Source: an uncultured Ruminococcus sp. (GTDB lineage Bacteria > Bacillota > Clostridia > Oscillospirales > Ruminococcaceae). From it: a stretch of 11,296 nt of DNA. Shown in pieces: positions 1 to 6,481 of the stretch. The DNA lies in NCBI GenBank assembly GCA_937910385.1, contig CALEPT010000180.1:1-11296 (forward strand). Direction: 5' to 3'. The notes beneath the pieces are model-generated. The model searched no databases. It was given only the letters and a program-made list of their open reading frames with translations, and had not been told where the DNA came from. The first letter of the stretch is position 1; each line of letters begins with the position of its first letter. The translations under genes and the position numbers were made by a program.

Positions 1-36
1 TCACCTATGCACTTTTGGAGCCCTTTTTCTGCATTT

Positions 37-432
37 CTATTTTACCATAAACACATCTTGTACAGTTATACTTTCTACTATCATTCTGAACAGCTCCTCA
101 TTGAATTCTGTAAATATACCTGACTGACTTTCTATGCTGTCTATAAGGATATCGAGCTGCTCGAGAGTGCCATCTTCGTTATCCGCCTTAGCCATCTTTT
201 TCAGCTCTCGTTCTTGCCTTGCGAGCTGACTTTCAAGTTCAGTGAGCTTTTCGTTGTACTTCTTCTCATCCATGAAGCCTTTTTTCCTGAGTCTGGATAG
301 TACATGGCGCTGTTCCTTGATATCGGCGATATTCTTATGTATATCTATTATTTTAGAGTTGCCGCTGAAACGGCGTATATTCAGTTCCTGCAAATTTCTT
401 CTGAGCGGCAGCAGTATTTCTTTGTTATGCAA
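37..432 (-). pseudogene. C-terminal fragment of a large serine recombinase
   Basis: The 131 codons read as the tail of a large serine recombinase. A long charged coiled coil contains the typical LRKKGFMDEKKYNEKL stretch (around residues 48-63), and it ends in the EFNEELFRMIVESITV signature that closes many of these enzymes. The catalytic resolvase domain, the recombinase domain and the zinc ribbon are all missing, so it cannot recombine DNA. The open frame begins only at a TTG overlapping the last codons of the neighbouring DUF3987 gene, with no ribosome site, so it is probably not translated by itself. It is not a duplicate of the recombinase at 3715-5136, whose tail is different. I read it as the remnant of an older integrative element. 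Confidence 0.8.
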
Positions 433-1567
433 TAAGAATGTACTTAGCGTCCTTGACTTCCTGCGGCTCGGTCATTTCACCTGAAAGAGCTTTAAGAGCA
501 TGGTTTTCTGTCCACATAGCTATATTAATAGCACTCATGGCAGTTTTACCGCTTAGCTTTACAGCTGTATCATGTTCACAAAGATGAAGAATACCAGCGA
601 TTTTTATACATCTTGCAAACTGTTTTGCTGCCCACTCCTTCAAATTTTCAAACATTCCGCCGGGCTTCATGGTATCTTGCAAGTGCTGGAAATACTGCTC
701 AAGCAGCACCTCAGCTTCTGCGCTACACGTTATCAGCGGAACGGTTCCGACGGGATAAGGCATTTCAAGCAGCTTGTTCACAAGCCTGATATAATTATTG
801 CTTGCTATGTCGCTTATATCGCCGTTCGCTATTTTCTGATACCCTGCTTTTGAACCTGGAAAGGAAAACAGGAAACGAGGAATAAAGCCGCGCCCTGAAA
901 ACTGTCTGTTGCTCATAGCGTCATCAAAGTGACTTGGCTGTGTCATAAGTCCAATGGTAAGAAGCGGATTATTAAGCGTTATACTTTCCCGTGTACGCCT
1001 TAATATCGTATACTGTGAACCGTCGTAAGCTTCCAGGAAGATATTTATATTAGCTTGTCCGTTAGAATACAAGCCGCTGAGGACATCAAAAACGCTTCCT
1101 TCATCGTCAAGTATTCCGATACGCTCATTCTGCAAGTGCATTTCCCACGCTAAAGCCTCGGGCGTTACGTCCTTAACATTCAGCTTCAATTCGTGCAGCT
1201 CTCCCATATCATTGAGTTGTGCACTCAGTTCCTTGATTTTCTCAATATCGGGATTTTTACTGTTAATAGCTTTCTGCCTTTGCTTTTCAATAACAGCTCT
1301 TTCAGCTTTATTATTCTGAATATCGACGCTGTGAATAGCATTATAACGTTTTACATAGCTTTCAAGCGGTTCAATGAACTTGTGAAAACTGCTTGACTTT
1401 CTTTCGCCTGGAGAAGCAACGGTTATTGTGTATAGGTTCAAAGGCTCACTGTGTCCGCTGTTACTTATTTCTGCATACTCAGCCGCAACCATGACCGGCT
1501 CGCCGTTGATGATCTGCATTGTTGCTGATACAGGAATACGGCAAATGTTCTCTTTTGTCTCGTTCAT
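425..1567 (-). CDS. DUF3987-family (helicase/primase-like) protein, truncated at both ends
   Basis: The protein of 380 residues carries the marks of the DUF3987 family found in phages, plasmids and integrative elements and thought to act in element replication. It has HSEPLNLYTITVASPGERKS (residues 39-58, with a P-loop-like GERKS), an acidic ILDDEGSVFDVLSG segment (152-165) resembling a Walker B region, and the LTIGLMTQP...GRGFIPRFLFSFP block (203-237). Family members usually start further upstream and extend past the AKYIL motif. Here the frame stops right after AKYILIA, where recombinase-fragment sequence begins, so the C-terminus is lost. The N-terminus also looks short. The ATG overlaps the stop of the upstream XRE gene as ATGA, so the two are translationally coupled in one operon. 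The gene may be inactive or reduced. Confidence 0.75.
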   Translation of the reverse strand: MNETKENICRIPVSATMQIINGEPVMVAAEYAEISNSGHSEPLNLYTITVASPGERKSSSFHKFIEPLESYVKRYNAIHSVDIQNNKAERAVIEKQRQKAINSKNPDIEKIKELSAQLNDMGELHELKLNVKDVTPEALAWEMHLQNERIGILDDEGSVFDVLSGLYSNGQANINIFLEAYDGSQYTILRRTRESITLNNPLLTIGLMTQPSHFDDAMSNRQFSGRGFIPRFLFSFPGSKAGYQKIANGDISDIASNNYIRLVNKLLEMPYPVGTVPLITCSAEAEVLLEQYFQHLQDTMKPGGMFENLKEWAAKQFARCIKIAGILHLCEHDTAVKLSGKTAMSAINIAMWTENHALKALSGEMTEPQEVKDAKYILIA

Positions 1568-1776
1568 GATTTTACCTCACTTTCTGTTGGTATGATGTCT
1601 TCAATGGCGCATTCAAGTCCGTTACATAACTTGACGGCGGTCTGAGGGTTACAAGTTCCGCGGCTCTTGATCGTTGAAAGGTTCTGACGTGACACGCCTA
1701 TCTTTTCAGCAAACTTTGAAACTGTAAGACCTCTTTTCACCATAAGGACATCAATTTTCTGTCTGTCGATTTTCAT
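1564..1776 (-). CDS. small XRE-type HTH regulator
   Basis: This is a 70-residue single-domain helix-turn-helix protein of the XRE/Cro group. The HTH runs from about residue 16 (LTVSKFAEKIGVSRQNLSTIKSRG), with SRQNLSTIK as recognition helix, and the family-typical AVKLCNGLECAIEDII follows. I chose the ATG at 1774-1776 over one 24 nt upstream because the ribosome site (GGAGGTG on the minus strand, 1782-1788) lies just before it, whereas the upstream ATG falls inside the operator palindrome. It is the first gene of a minus-strand operon with the DUF3987 gene, and it faces a second XRE gene across a shared control region. This resembles a cI/cro-like switch. Confidence 0.85.
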   Translation of the reverse strand: MKIDRQKIDVLMVKRGLTVSKFAEKIGVSRQNLSTIKSRGTCNPQTAVKLCNGLECAIEDIIPTESEVKS

Positions 1777-1791
1777 TTCATCACCTCCAAG

Positions 1792-1812
1792 AATGTTCAT
1801 TATAAGAACATT
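1792..1812. promoter_or_regulatory. operator palindrome AATGTTC-N7-GAACATT
   Basis: A perfect 7-bp inverted repeat (AATGTTC 1792-1798, GAACATT 1806-1812) is separated by 7 bp. It covers the -10 box and the predicted start site of the minus-strand XRE promoter, so a bound repressor would block it. A further GAACATT copy lies at 1839-1845, directly upstream of the -35 box, in a 9-bp direct repeat AAGAACATT (1804-1812 and 1837-1845) offset by 33 bp, close to three helical turns. A TGTTC half-site (1867-1871) lies in the spacer of the opposing promoter. One of the two flanking XRE proteins is the likely binder, which is an inference. Confidence 0.7.
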
Positions 1813-1838
1813 ATATCACAACGAATTGTTATTGTCAA
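1810..1838 (-). promoter_or_regulatory. consensus sigma-A promoter for the minus-strand XRE-DUF3987 operon
   Basis: Read on the minus strand there is an exact TTGACA -35 box (1833-1838), a 17-bp spacer and an exact TATAAT -10 box (1810-1815). Transcription would start near 1803, leaving a leader of roughly 27 nt before the ATG at 1776. Such a strong promoter overlapped by operator half-sites is expected to be tightly repressed. Confidence 0.85.
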
Positions 1839-1857
1839 GAACATTTTTGAAAAAGTA

Positions 1858-1886
1858 TTGATTTTTTGTTCCAAATAGGATACAAT
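1858..1886 (+). promoter_or_regulatory. promoter for the plus-strand XRE repressor
   Basis: A TTGATT -35 box (1858-1863), 17-bp spacer and TACAAT -10 box (1881-1886) drive the rightward repressor. The predicted start is near 1892, about 27 nt before the ATG. The TGTTC half-site at 1867-1871 lies inside the spacer, which would permit autoregulation. Confidence 0.75.
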
Positions 1887-1918
1887 ATAGAAAATACCAC
1901 TAAAGGAGTGTGAATAAT

Positions 1919-2272
1919 ATGACCGTTGGTGAAAATATCTATAAGGCACGGAAAGAAAAAGGCATAACACAAGAGGAATTAGCAAATAGAATTGGTGTTA
2001 AGCGTTCTATCATCTCTAAATACGAAAATGGAAGTGTACAAATATCTACTTCAACTCTCAAAAAAATAGCAGACGCTCTTGAAGTATCTCCTACTGTCCT
2101 TATGGACTGGGAACCAATCGAAAACGCTTTTCAACAATGGGCTGATAATTATTACAAAAATAATTTAATCGGCGCGTTTGATAAACTTAATGAAGAGGGG
2201 CAAAAAGTCGCCGTTGAACGTGTTGAAGAATTGACGGAAATATCAAAGTATACCAAAAATGATAAAGAATAG
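1919..2272 (+). CDS. phage/ICE-type XRE repressor
   Basis: This 117-residue protein has an N-terminal XRE HTH domain (about residues 1-64; TQEELANRIGVKRSIISKYE marks the two DNA-contacting helices). A short C-terminal helical part contains FDKLNEEGQKVAVERVEELT, a tail common in Firmicutes phage and ICE repressors. I chose ATG 1919, since AAAGGAG (1902-1908) lies 10 nt before it; the in-frame GTG at 1910 abuts that ribosome site and cannot be the start. No peptidase domain for self-cleavage is visible, so derepression would need an outside partner. It is transcribed away from the smaller XRE gene and is the likely master repressor of the element. Confidence 0.9.
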   Translation: MTVGENIYKARKEKGITQEELANRIGVKRSIISKYENGSVQISTSTLKKIADALEVSPTVLMDWEPIENAFQQWADNYYKNNLIGAFDKLNEEGQKVAVERVEELTEISKYTKNDKE

Positions 2273-2322
2273 TTGCCCGGCTCGCGCGACGTTGACCGCT
2301 GCGCCGCTTCTGTTGCTTTCGC

Positions 2323-2336
2323 AGTATAATTACATT
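2323..2336 (+). promoter_or_regulatory. AGTATAATTACATT motif upstream of the Cys/His gene (weak promoter candidate)
   Basis: The 14-bp motif contains TATAAT (2325-2330), a perfect -10 box, but I see no good -35 at 16-18 bp. The motif recurs with one change (AGTGTAATTACATT) at 3444-3457 in the recombinase leader. It may be a shared regulatory site rather than a promoter. Confidence 0.3.
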
Positions 2337-2383
2337 CCGAGAATATAGACACTTTATATAGCATTCTGAAAGGGGCTGACGCT

Positions 2384-3394
2384 ATGAGTATAACGGCGAT
2401 ATATCAAAATGGCTATCTGGTACGAACAGAACCGCCGCTTGAAGATTACTATAATCAGCGTGAAGAATTTACACGGGCTCGATATATCATATCTGACGGC
2501 GTTCAATATGATCTTGAAAACGAAAACAGCATTGCAAATATTGCCGTTCCTAACTTTGGCGCGCCTGTCAGCTCCGAGACACCAGGGAAATACAAACTCG
2601 GTGTTGCCGGTTGCCTTGACTATGTTTTGCGCCGAAAAGCTGTTGATTTCCGTAAAAACAGAAAGAACGCGCTTTCAATCGTCCTGGAAAAGAAAGCTGT
2701 CCAGCTCATGCAGCATTCAAAAATAGCCTGGAAAAAAAGCGATTATAAACGCTTAATTGATTGGCTTTATGAAGACGGTATGATCTCGGACGCTCTATAC
2801 TATGAAAAAGCAATGTCAACCACTTCTGACAGCTCAACCGCTGACAGTATGCACGCACGGCAAATACAGCACGTTATTGATCTTGGTTATGATTTAACCG
2901 TCGCCGGGTCCTTTGGCGGCTGCTGCTCTGAGTGTGCTAAACGCCGTAACCGTATATACAGCATATCGGGCAATGATAGCCGCTTCCCAAAATATGAAGA
3001 ATATCATTGCAGCTGTCAAGGTATATCCTTTCACGCCTTTATTGAGGGTATAACGCCGATTTTCTTTCCAGATAATGACTATATCGGATACAGCAACCGC
3101 CCTTTTATAGACGATAGGACAGAAGCAGAATTGAATGAACGTCAACATTATAAAGATCGTCTGCTATCCGACAGCATACTTGAAAGAGACAAAAAGAATT
3201 ATGCGATACTCAGAGCGGCGGCGCTCGGTATCGGGATTAAGTCATTAAGAGCATACCGCAACAAAGTAAAACAGCATAATCTCTCAGAGCTTGAACCATT
3301 GGCGCTCGAATACGGTCTTATGCTGTACCCGACTGAGGAAGAAGCGGCAGCACTTGAACGGTACGCACTTGAAAAGAAAAGGCGCGGACAATAA
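2384..3394 (+). CDS. element-encoded protein with a Cys/His putative zinc site, function unknown
   Basis: I do not recognise a named family for this 336-residue protein. The middle has a likely metal site: C180, C181 and C184 (GGCCSECAKRRNRIYSISG), followed by H208, C209 and C211 (EYHCSCQG). This layout, with a short strand after the first Cys pair and a HC.C group about 24 residues later, recalls the C-terminal part of phage head-morphogenesis (MuF-like) proteins, but the similarity is too thin to assign. The region before it (residues 75-140) is helical and basic, and the C-terminus (245-336) is a charged helical segment. The start is supported by AAAGGGG (2369-2375), 8 nt upstream. It lies between the repressor and the recombinase, all in one direction. 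Confidence 0.8.
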   Translation: MSITAIYQNGYLVRTEPPLEDYYNQREEFTRARYIISDGVQYDLENENSIANIAVPNFGAPVSSETPGKYKLGVAGCLDYVLRRKAVDFRKNRKNALSIVLEKKAVQLMQHSKIAWKKSDYKRLIDWLYEDGMISDALYYEKAMSTTSDSSTADSMHARQIQHVIDLGYDLTVAGSFGGCCSECAKRRNRIYSISGNDSRFPKYEEYHCSCQGISFHAFIEGITPIFFPDNDYIGYSNRPFIDDRTEAELNERQHYKDRLLSDSILERDKKNYAILRAAALGIGIKSLRAYRNKVKQHNLSELEPLALEYGLMLYPTEEEAAALERYALEKKRRGQ

Positions 3395-3535
3395 GCACTG
3401 ACGCTTTTCACGCTGCTTTCTTTTTGTAGTCTGTTCTCTGCATAGTGTAATTACATTATTGAAACGCGCACGCCTTACAGCGCATTCTCGCGCGTGTTTG
3501 ATGTGTTGCGACTTATTGCTCATAGCACGCAATCT

Positions 3536-3553
3536 TGTATACTCGAGTATACA
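3536..3553. repeat. perfect palindrome TGTATACTCGAGTATACA
   Basis: All nine base pairs match, with the dyad centre between 3544 and 3545. The core ACTCGAGT is the same as in the palindrome at 3670-3687. It is 162 bp upstream of the recombinase ribosome site. Confidence 0.9.
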
Positions 3554-3669
3554 CAATGTGCAATCGACTGCACAAAATCTGTTCACTTGAATGAACACTT
3601 TCAAAGCGGAATGCCGTCCGCTATGCTTGCTGTCTCAGCAATGAGACTATCACTCGATTAGCCATTTTT

Positions 3670-3687
3670 TGTTCACTCGAGTGAACA
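3670..3687. promoter_or_regulatory. perfect palindrome TGTTCACTCGAGTGAACA before the recombinase
   Basis: All nine base pairs match. The arms TGTTC...GAACA are the same as in the operator at 1792-1812 (spacer 8 here, 7 there), and a degenerate relative lies at 3580-3597. It ends about 12 nt before the AAGGAG ribosome site, so a bound protein would probably block transcription or initiation of the recombinase. Confidence 0.65.
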
Positions 3688-3714
3688 TTTTTACAAGAAA
3701 GGAGTTGACCGAAA

Positions 3715-5136
3715 ACGCAAAACGCGGTAATATATGCGCGTTTCTCTTCTGATCTGCAACGTGAAGAGAGTATTGACGCGCAAATCAGAGCTTGCAGAGA
3801 GTACGCAGCACATAAAGAACTTAATATAATAGCCGTGTACGCTGATGAGGCTGTAAGCGGTAAGACAGCGCAGCGCGCACAGTATCAGAAGCTGCTCCGA
3901 GATTGTCAGAAAGGTTCTTTTTCGGTTATCCTCATTCACAAATATGACCGTATCGGGCGCAATCTGGGAGAGCACGTCAACCTGACTGCGAAACTCGACA
4001 AGCTCGGCGTGCAGCTCATTGCAGTATCTCAGGACTTTGGAAACAGTGCAGAGTCAAAGATAATGAAAACTCTTATGTGGGCAATGTCTGAATACTATGT
4101 TGACAACCTCGCAGCCGAAACGCGAAAAGGACTAAAAGAGAATGCGCTGAAAGGTCTGCACAATGGCGGTGTTGCTCCTTTCGGATATGATGTAGTTGAT
4201 CGCCGCTATGTTATCAATGAGTTGGAAGCAGAATATGTGCGCCGGATCTTCGACGCGGCTTTACATCGTCGCGGCTTTACTGAGATCATACAAGAGCTAT
4301 CAGAACGCGGCATAAAGGGCAAGCGCGGAAAGCCTATAAAGTATAGTCAGATATATGAAATGCTCCGTAATGAGAAATACACAGGCGTATATGCCTATTC
4401 TGTAGAAGAGGAAAAGAACCGCGCAGACCGTAGGCAAGAGCCAAACGCCATAAAAATAGAAAACGCCCTGCCGGTAATCATCGACAAGGCGGTATTTGAA
4501 GAGGTGCAGAAGATCATGAATGAACGTAAGCAAACAGGAAAGAAAGCCGGGTATCTGTGCAGCGGTCTTGTGTACTGCGAATGCGGCGCGAAAATGCACG
4601 GTATGAAGTCAGAGCGTAAAGGGCACACATACTATTATTTCGGCTGCTCGAAGAAGTGTGGCGTTCCCTCCGTCCGTATGGAAGAGGTTGACAAAGCTGC
4701 TGTGAAGTATCTCCATGAGCTGCTCAATGAAGATAATCAAAAGAAGATCGCCGACGCTATGAGGGCATACAAGGGCGGAGAACGTGAACGCCTGGAAGAC
4801 TTCCAGAAGATATTACAAAAGAAGATCACTGAAAAGCAGCAGCGTTATGATAATTTGCTTGTGAACCTGTCAACCGGTGCGCTGCCTGCTCCTGTCGTTG
4901 CTGACATTGGAAAGGAAATGCAGGCGCTTCAAGCTGAAATTGAGTGCTTGCAGCATACAGAACCGCCGAAAGATTACAGCGTTGAAACTATTCGGAGCTG
5001 GTTACAGTCTATCAAAAGCGCTCCCGACGCGGACGCGGTTCACCTGCTCATTGAGCGCATAGATATAAAAAATAAAACCGTCTTCAACATACAGAGTACA
5101 TTGAAAACGGTCTTAGGTGATATTGTAAATTTATGA
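3715..5136 (+). CDS. large serine recombinase (integrase), non-canonical start
   Basis: This enzyme of about 473 residues cuts and rejoins DNA through a serine nucleophile and probably integrates or excises the element. Numbering from 3715, the resolvase domain has YARFSSD (nucleophile S11), DEAVSGKT (around 44-51) and YDRIGRN (77-83). The recombinase domain follows (GGVAPFGYDVVDRR, around 151-164), then a zinc ribbon (C288, C290, C311, C315) and a coiled coil (around 345-420). No ATG, GTG or TTG lies in frame between the stop at 3706-3708 and the nucleophile. The only well-placed candidate is ACG at 3715, 10 nt after GGAG (3701-3704). The first canonical codon, GTG 3835, would remove the active site. 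Either a rare ACG start is used or the start codon has mutated. Palindromes upstream suggest regulation. Confidence 0.85.
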   Translation, partial: TQNAVIYARFSSDLQREESIDAQIRACREYAAHKELNIIAVYADEAVSGKTAQRAQYQKLLRDCQKGSFSVILIHKYDRIGRNLGEHVNLTAKLDKLGVQLIAVSQDFGNSAESKIMKTLMWAMSEYYVDNLAAETRKGLKENALKGLHNGGVAPFGYDVVDRRYVINELEAEYVRRIFDAALHRRGFTEIIQELSERGIKGKRGKPIKYSQIYEMLRNEKYTGVYAYSVEEEKNRADRRQEPNAIKIENALPVIIDKAVFEEVQKIMNERKQTGKKAGYLCSGLVYCECGAKMHGMKSERKGHTYYYFGCSKKCGVPSVRMEEVDKAAVKYLHELLNEDNQKKIADAMRAYKGGERERLEDFQKILQKKITEKQQRYDNLLVNLSTGALPAPVVADIGKEMQALQAEIECLQHTEPPKDYSVETIRSWLQSIKSAPDADAVHLLIERIDIKNKTVFNIQSTLKTVLGDIVNL

Positions 5137-5236
5137 CTAAAGAGATGACATACGACAAATGGCTATTTTCCGGACTTTGTCAAAACAATCATATCATCAA
5201 AATATATGTAAATGGTTTTTCGCTTTGTGAATTCAG

Positions 5237-5268
5237 CTCCATGTGTGAATGGCACATGGAGTTTTTTT
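5237..5268 (+). terminator. rho-independent terminator after the recombinase
   Basis: A perfect 9-bp stem (CTCCATGTG / CACATGGAG) with a 7-nt loop is followed by seven T. It ends the rightward transcript 100 bp after the recombinase stop. On the minus strand no T-tract follows the stem, so it is not a terminator for the convergent gene ending at 5276. The rest of 5137-5275 shows nothing I can identify; an attachment site could be hidden there. Confidence 0.9.
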
Positions 5269-5275
5269 GTTTTAT

Positions 5276-6178
5276 TCAGAACAGATCCAGCATGCTGTCG
5301 AGATAGACCTCTTCACGAACAATAAGCTGATATTCCGGCTTTGTGAGATAATAAAGCAGAAATTCAAGATTGACAGCACTTCCGAGCCCTCTGCCTTCTA
5401 TTTTGAAGTTTGATAATCCGAGGAGCAGATATGTGTTGATTATGTCATCTATACTGATAAATCCCGGATTTCTCATTGCCTTTGAAAAACGATATCCGTC
5501 TCCAGCATCAGGTGCCGTACAGATATGATTGGGACAGTTCTCACCGAGATTTTTCCGACTTACATTTTCATAGCAAGCTTTTCTGTCTTTACAATAAAAC
5601 GAACAGCATTCATTGCATAGAAATTCGACTTTATCTTTCTGAACCTGTGAGAGTGTATCAAGTTTATCATATAGCTTATTCAGTCTGAAATCAGGAACAA
5701 CATATTTAAAATCACTCCGGTCTGTTTCCTTTATGAACTGATCAAAATCAGTCTGAACCTTTGTAGTCGAGGAAACAAAATAAAGACCGGGATAATTATT
5801 TTTAATATGTTCAAGCAGAAGCTCCGAGTGGATAATCACCCCATTCTGTACACCTTTGCTTCCGGCGAAAAGCTCACACAGAGCATTGCATTTCCTGTCG
5901 GTGAGATGTTCAGGTTTTATAAGCGAATTGCTGAAAGTGAGCCTTGAAGAAATACCGTATTCATTCATAAGTGCGAGTACATCTTCAGCCTTACAGTCGC
6001 CAAATCCCACGCGTCCGCCGCCCCAGATACAATCGGCAGGAGCACCATAGACAGATGCTATTTCGCACCAGTCGTAGAAGTATTCCCGATGATCACGGTA
6101 CAGCGGCAGGAACGCACTGTACAGGTCATAGAACTCAAATAGCCCCGGAAGATGAAAAAATGCTTTATCAGTCATCAT
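5276..6178 (-). CDS. U32 peptidase/UbiV-like protein with a Cys cluster
   Basis: The 300-residue protein resembles the U32-peptidase/UbiU-UbiV superfamily. The resemblance rests on a central cysteine group (C188, C191, C192, C196, C202, C215, C220), on the late SNFKIEGRG motif (256-264) typical of that superfamily, and on a barrel-like pattern of strands with IIHSELLLEHI and LYFVSSTTK. Superfamily members bind a 4Fe-4S cluster and take part in hydroxylation or tRNA/rRNA modification; the substrate here cannot be read. The start (ATG 6178, or the next codon at 6175) lies inside the upstream gene, overlapping it by 11 nt, with only a weak AAGAA ribosome site. It is therefore likely translated by coupling. 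It is the last gene of the minus-strand set and may be ordinary host or cargo metabolism rather than conflict-related. Confidence 0.6.
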   Translation of the reverse strand: MMTDKAFFHLPGLFEFYDLYSAFLPLYRDHREYFYDWCEIASVYGAPADCIWGGGRVGFGDCKAEDVLALMNEYGISSRLTFSNSLIKPEHLTDRKCNALCELFAGSKGVQNGVIIHSELLLEHIKNNYPGLYFVSSTTKVQTDFDQFIKETDRSDFKYVVPDFRLNKLYDKLDTLSQVQKDKVEFLCNECCSFYCKDRKACYENVSRKNLGENCPNHICTAPDAGDGYRFSKAMRNPGFISIDDIINTYLLLGLSNFKIEGRGLGSAVNLEFLLYYLTKPEYQLIVREEVYLDSMLDLF

Positions 6179-6476
6179 TTTTCTTCACGCACTTATTCAT
6201 TGTTTCATTAGCTTCTTCATCCCAGACCGTTTTCTCGGGGCCGAGAGTGCCATATATCGTGTTCTCATAAGAGTATATACTCTTGGCAGTCTTGATAAGT
6301 CTCTCGTTATCGACATCATCACTAAATGTACCGAGACGGGCGTAAATTTCCTGAGTTATCTCATAATCATACTGCTCGCGTCCTTCACGGCTAGTATACA
6401 TTATTTCCGCAAAGTATCTTTTGGTATCAGTATCATAGTAAGCTGTCCAGTTATTGCCTTGTTTTTTATTCTTCAT
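6168..6476 (-). CDS. small acidic protein of unknown function
   Basis: I do not recognise this 102-residue protein. It starts KNKKQGNNWTAYYDTDTKRYFAEI, a likely beta-hairpin, then has a helical acidic half ending in WDEEANETMNKCVKK. No signal peptide or TM segment is seen. AAAGGAT lies just before the ATG (6476), 5 nt after the upstream stop, and the gene overlaps the next one by 11 nt, so it is clearly cotranscribed. Size, acidity and position among similar small genes fit an immunity-type protein, but this is context only. Confidence 0.65.
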   Translation of the reverse strand: MKNKKQGNNWTAYYDTDTKRYFAEIMYTSREGREQYDYEITQEIYARLGTFSDDVDNERLIKTAKSIYSYENTIYGTLGPEKTVWDEEANETMNKCVKKNDD

Positions 6477-6481
6477 AACGT

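Larger units (their letters stand above)
3442..3687. repeat. array of 16-18-bp palindromes in the 320-bp leader of the recombinase
   Basis: The gene-free stretch 3395-3714 is filled with dyads. Six follow one another: 3536-3553 (perfect, 18 bp), 3557-3574 (one mismatched pair), 3580-3597 (two mismatched pairs), 3605-3622 (6-bp arms), 3632-3647 (6-bp arms around GCAA) and 3670-3687 (perfect, 18 bp). A less certain one is at 3442-3459 (one mismatched pair), and a looser inverted repeat lies at 3462-3499. Centres of the six are about 21, 23, 25, 26 and 39 bp apart, near two helical turns at first. Four of the six begin TGT and end ACA, and two share the core ACTCGAGT. The arms differ between copies, so this is a set of symmetric sites rather than a simple tandem repeat. 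Plausible roles are operators, accessory recombination sites or a structured leader; none is proven. Confidence 0.7.

Noticed and set aside
1564..1800. Longer XRE product starting at ATG 1800, or an antitoxin of a toxin-antitoxin pair
   Set aside because: The ribosome site GGAGGTG lies inside that longer frame and points to ATG 1776; the downstream gene is DUF3987, not a toxin.
1792..1871. LexA/SOS boxes
   Set aside because: The half-sites are ordered TGTTC...GAACA, the reverse of the Gram-positive GAAC-N4-GTTC box, and the flanking genes are XRE regulators.
2384..3394. Phage MuF head-morphogenesis gene
   Set aside because: Only the Cys/His layout is reminiscent; there are no portal, terminase or capsid genes nearby.
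3632..3647. Rho-independent terminator in the recombinase leader
   Set aside because: The 6-bp hairpin has no T-tract after it, and the T run at 3665-3670 belongs to the next palindrome.
3442..3687. CRISPR array
   Set aside because: The units are self-complementary with differing arms and very short gaps; there is no constant repeat with uniform spacers and no cas gene.
5237..5268. Bidirectional terminator serving both convergent genes
   Set aside because: The minus-strand stem is followed by CTGAATTCAC, with no T-tract.
5137..5275. Attachment site of the serine recombinase
   Set aside because: This is a likely place, but I found no convincing match to sequence near the left junction (about 415-440), so no boundaries can be given.
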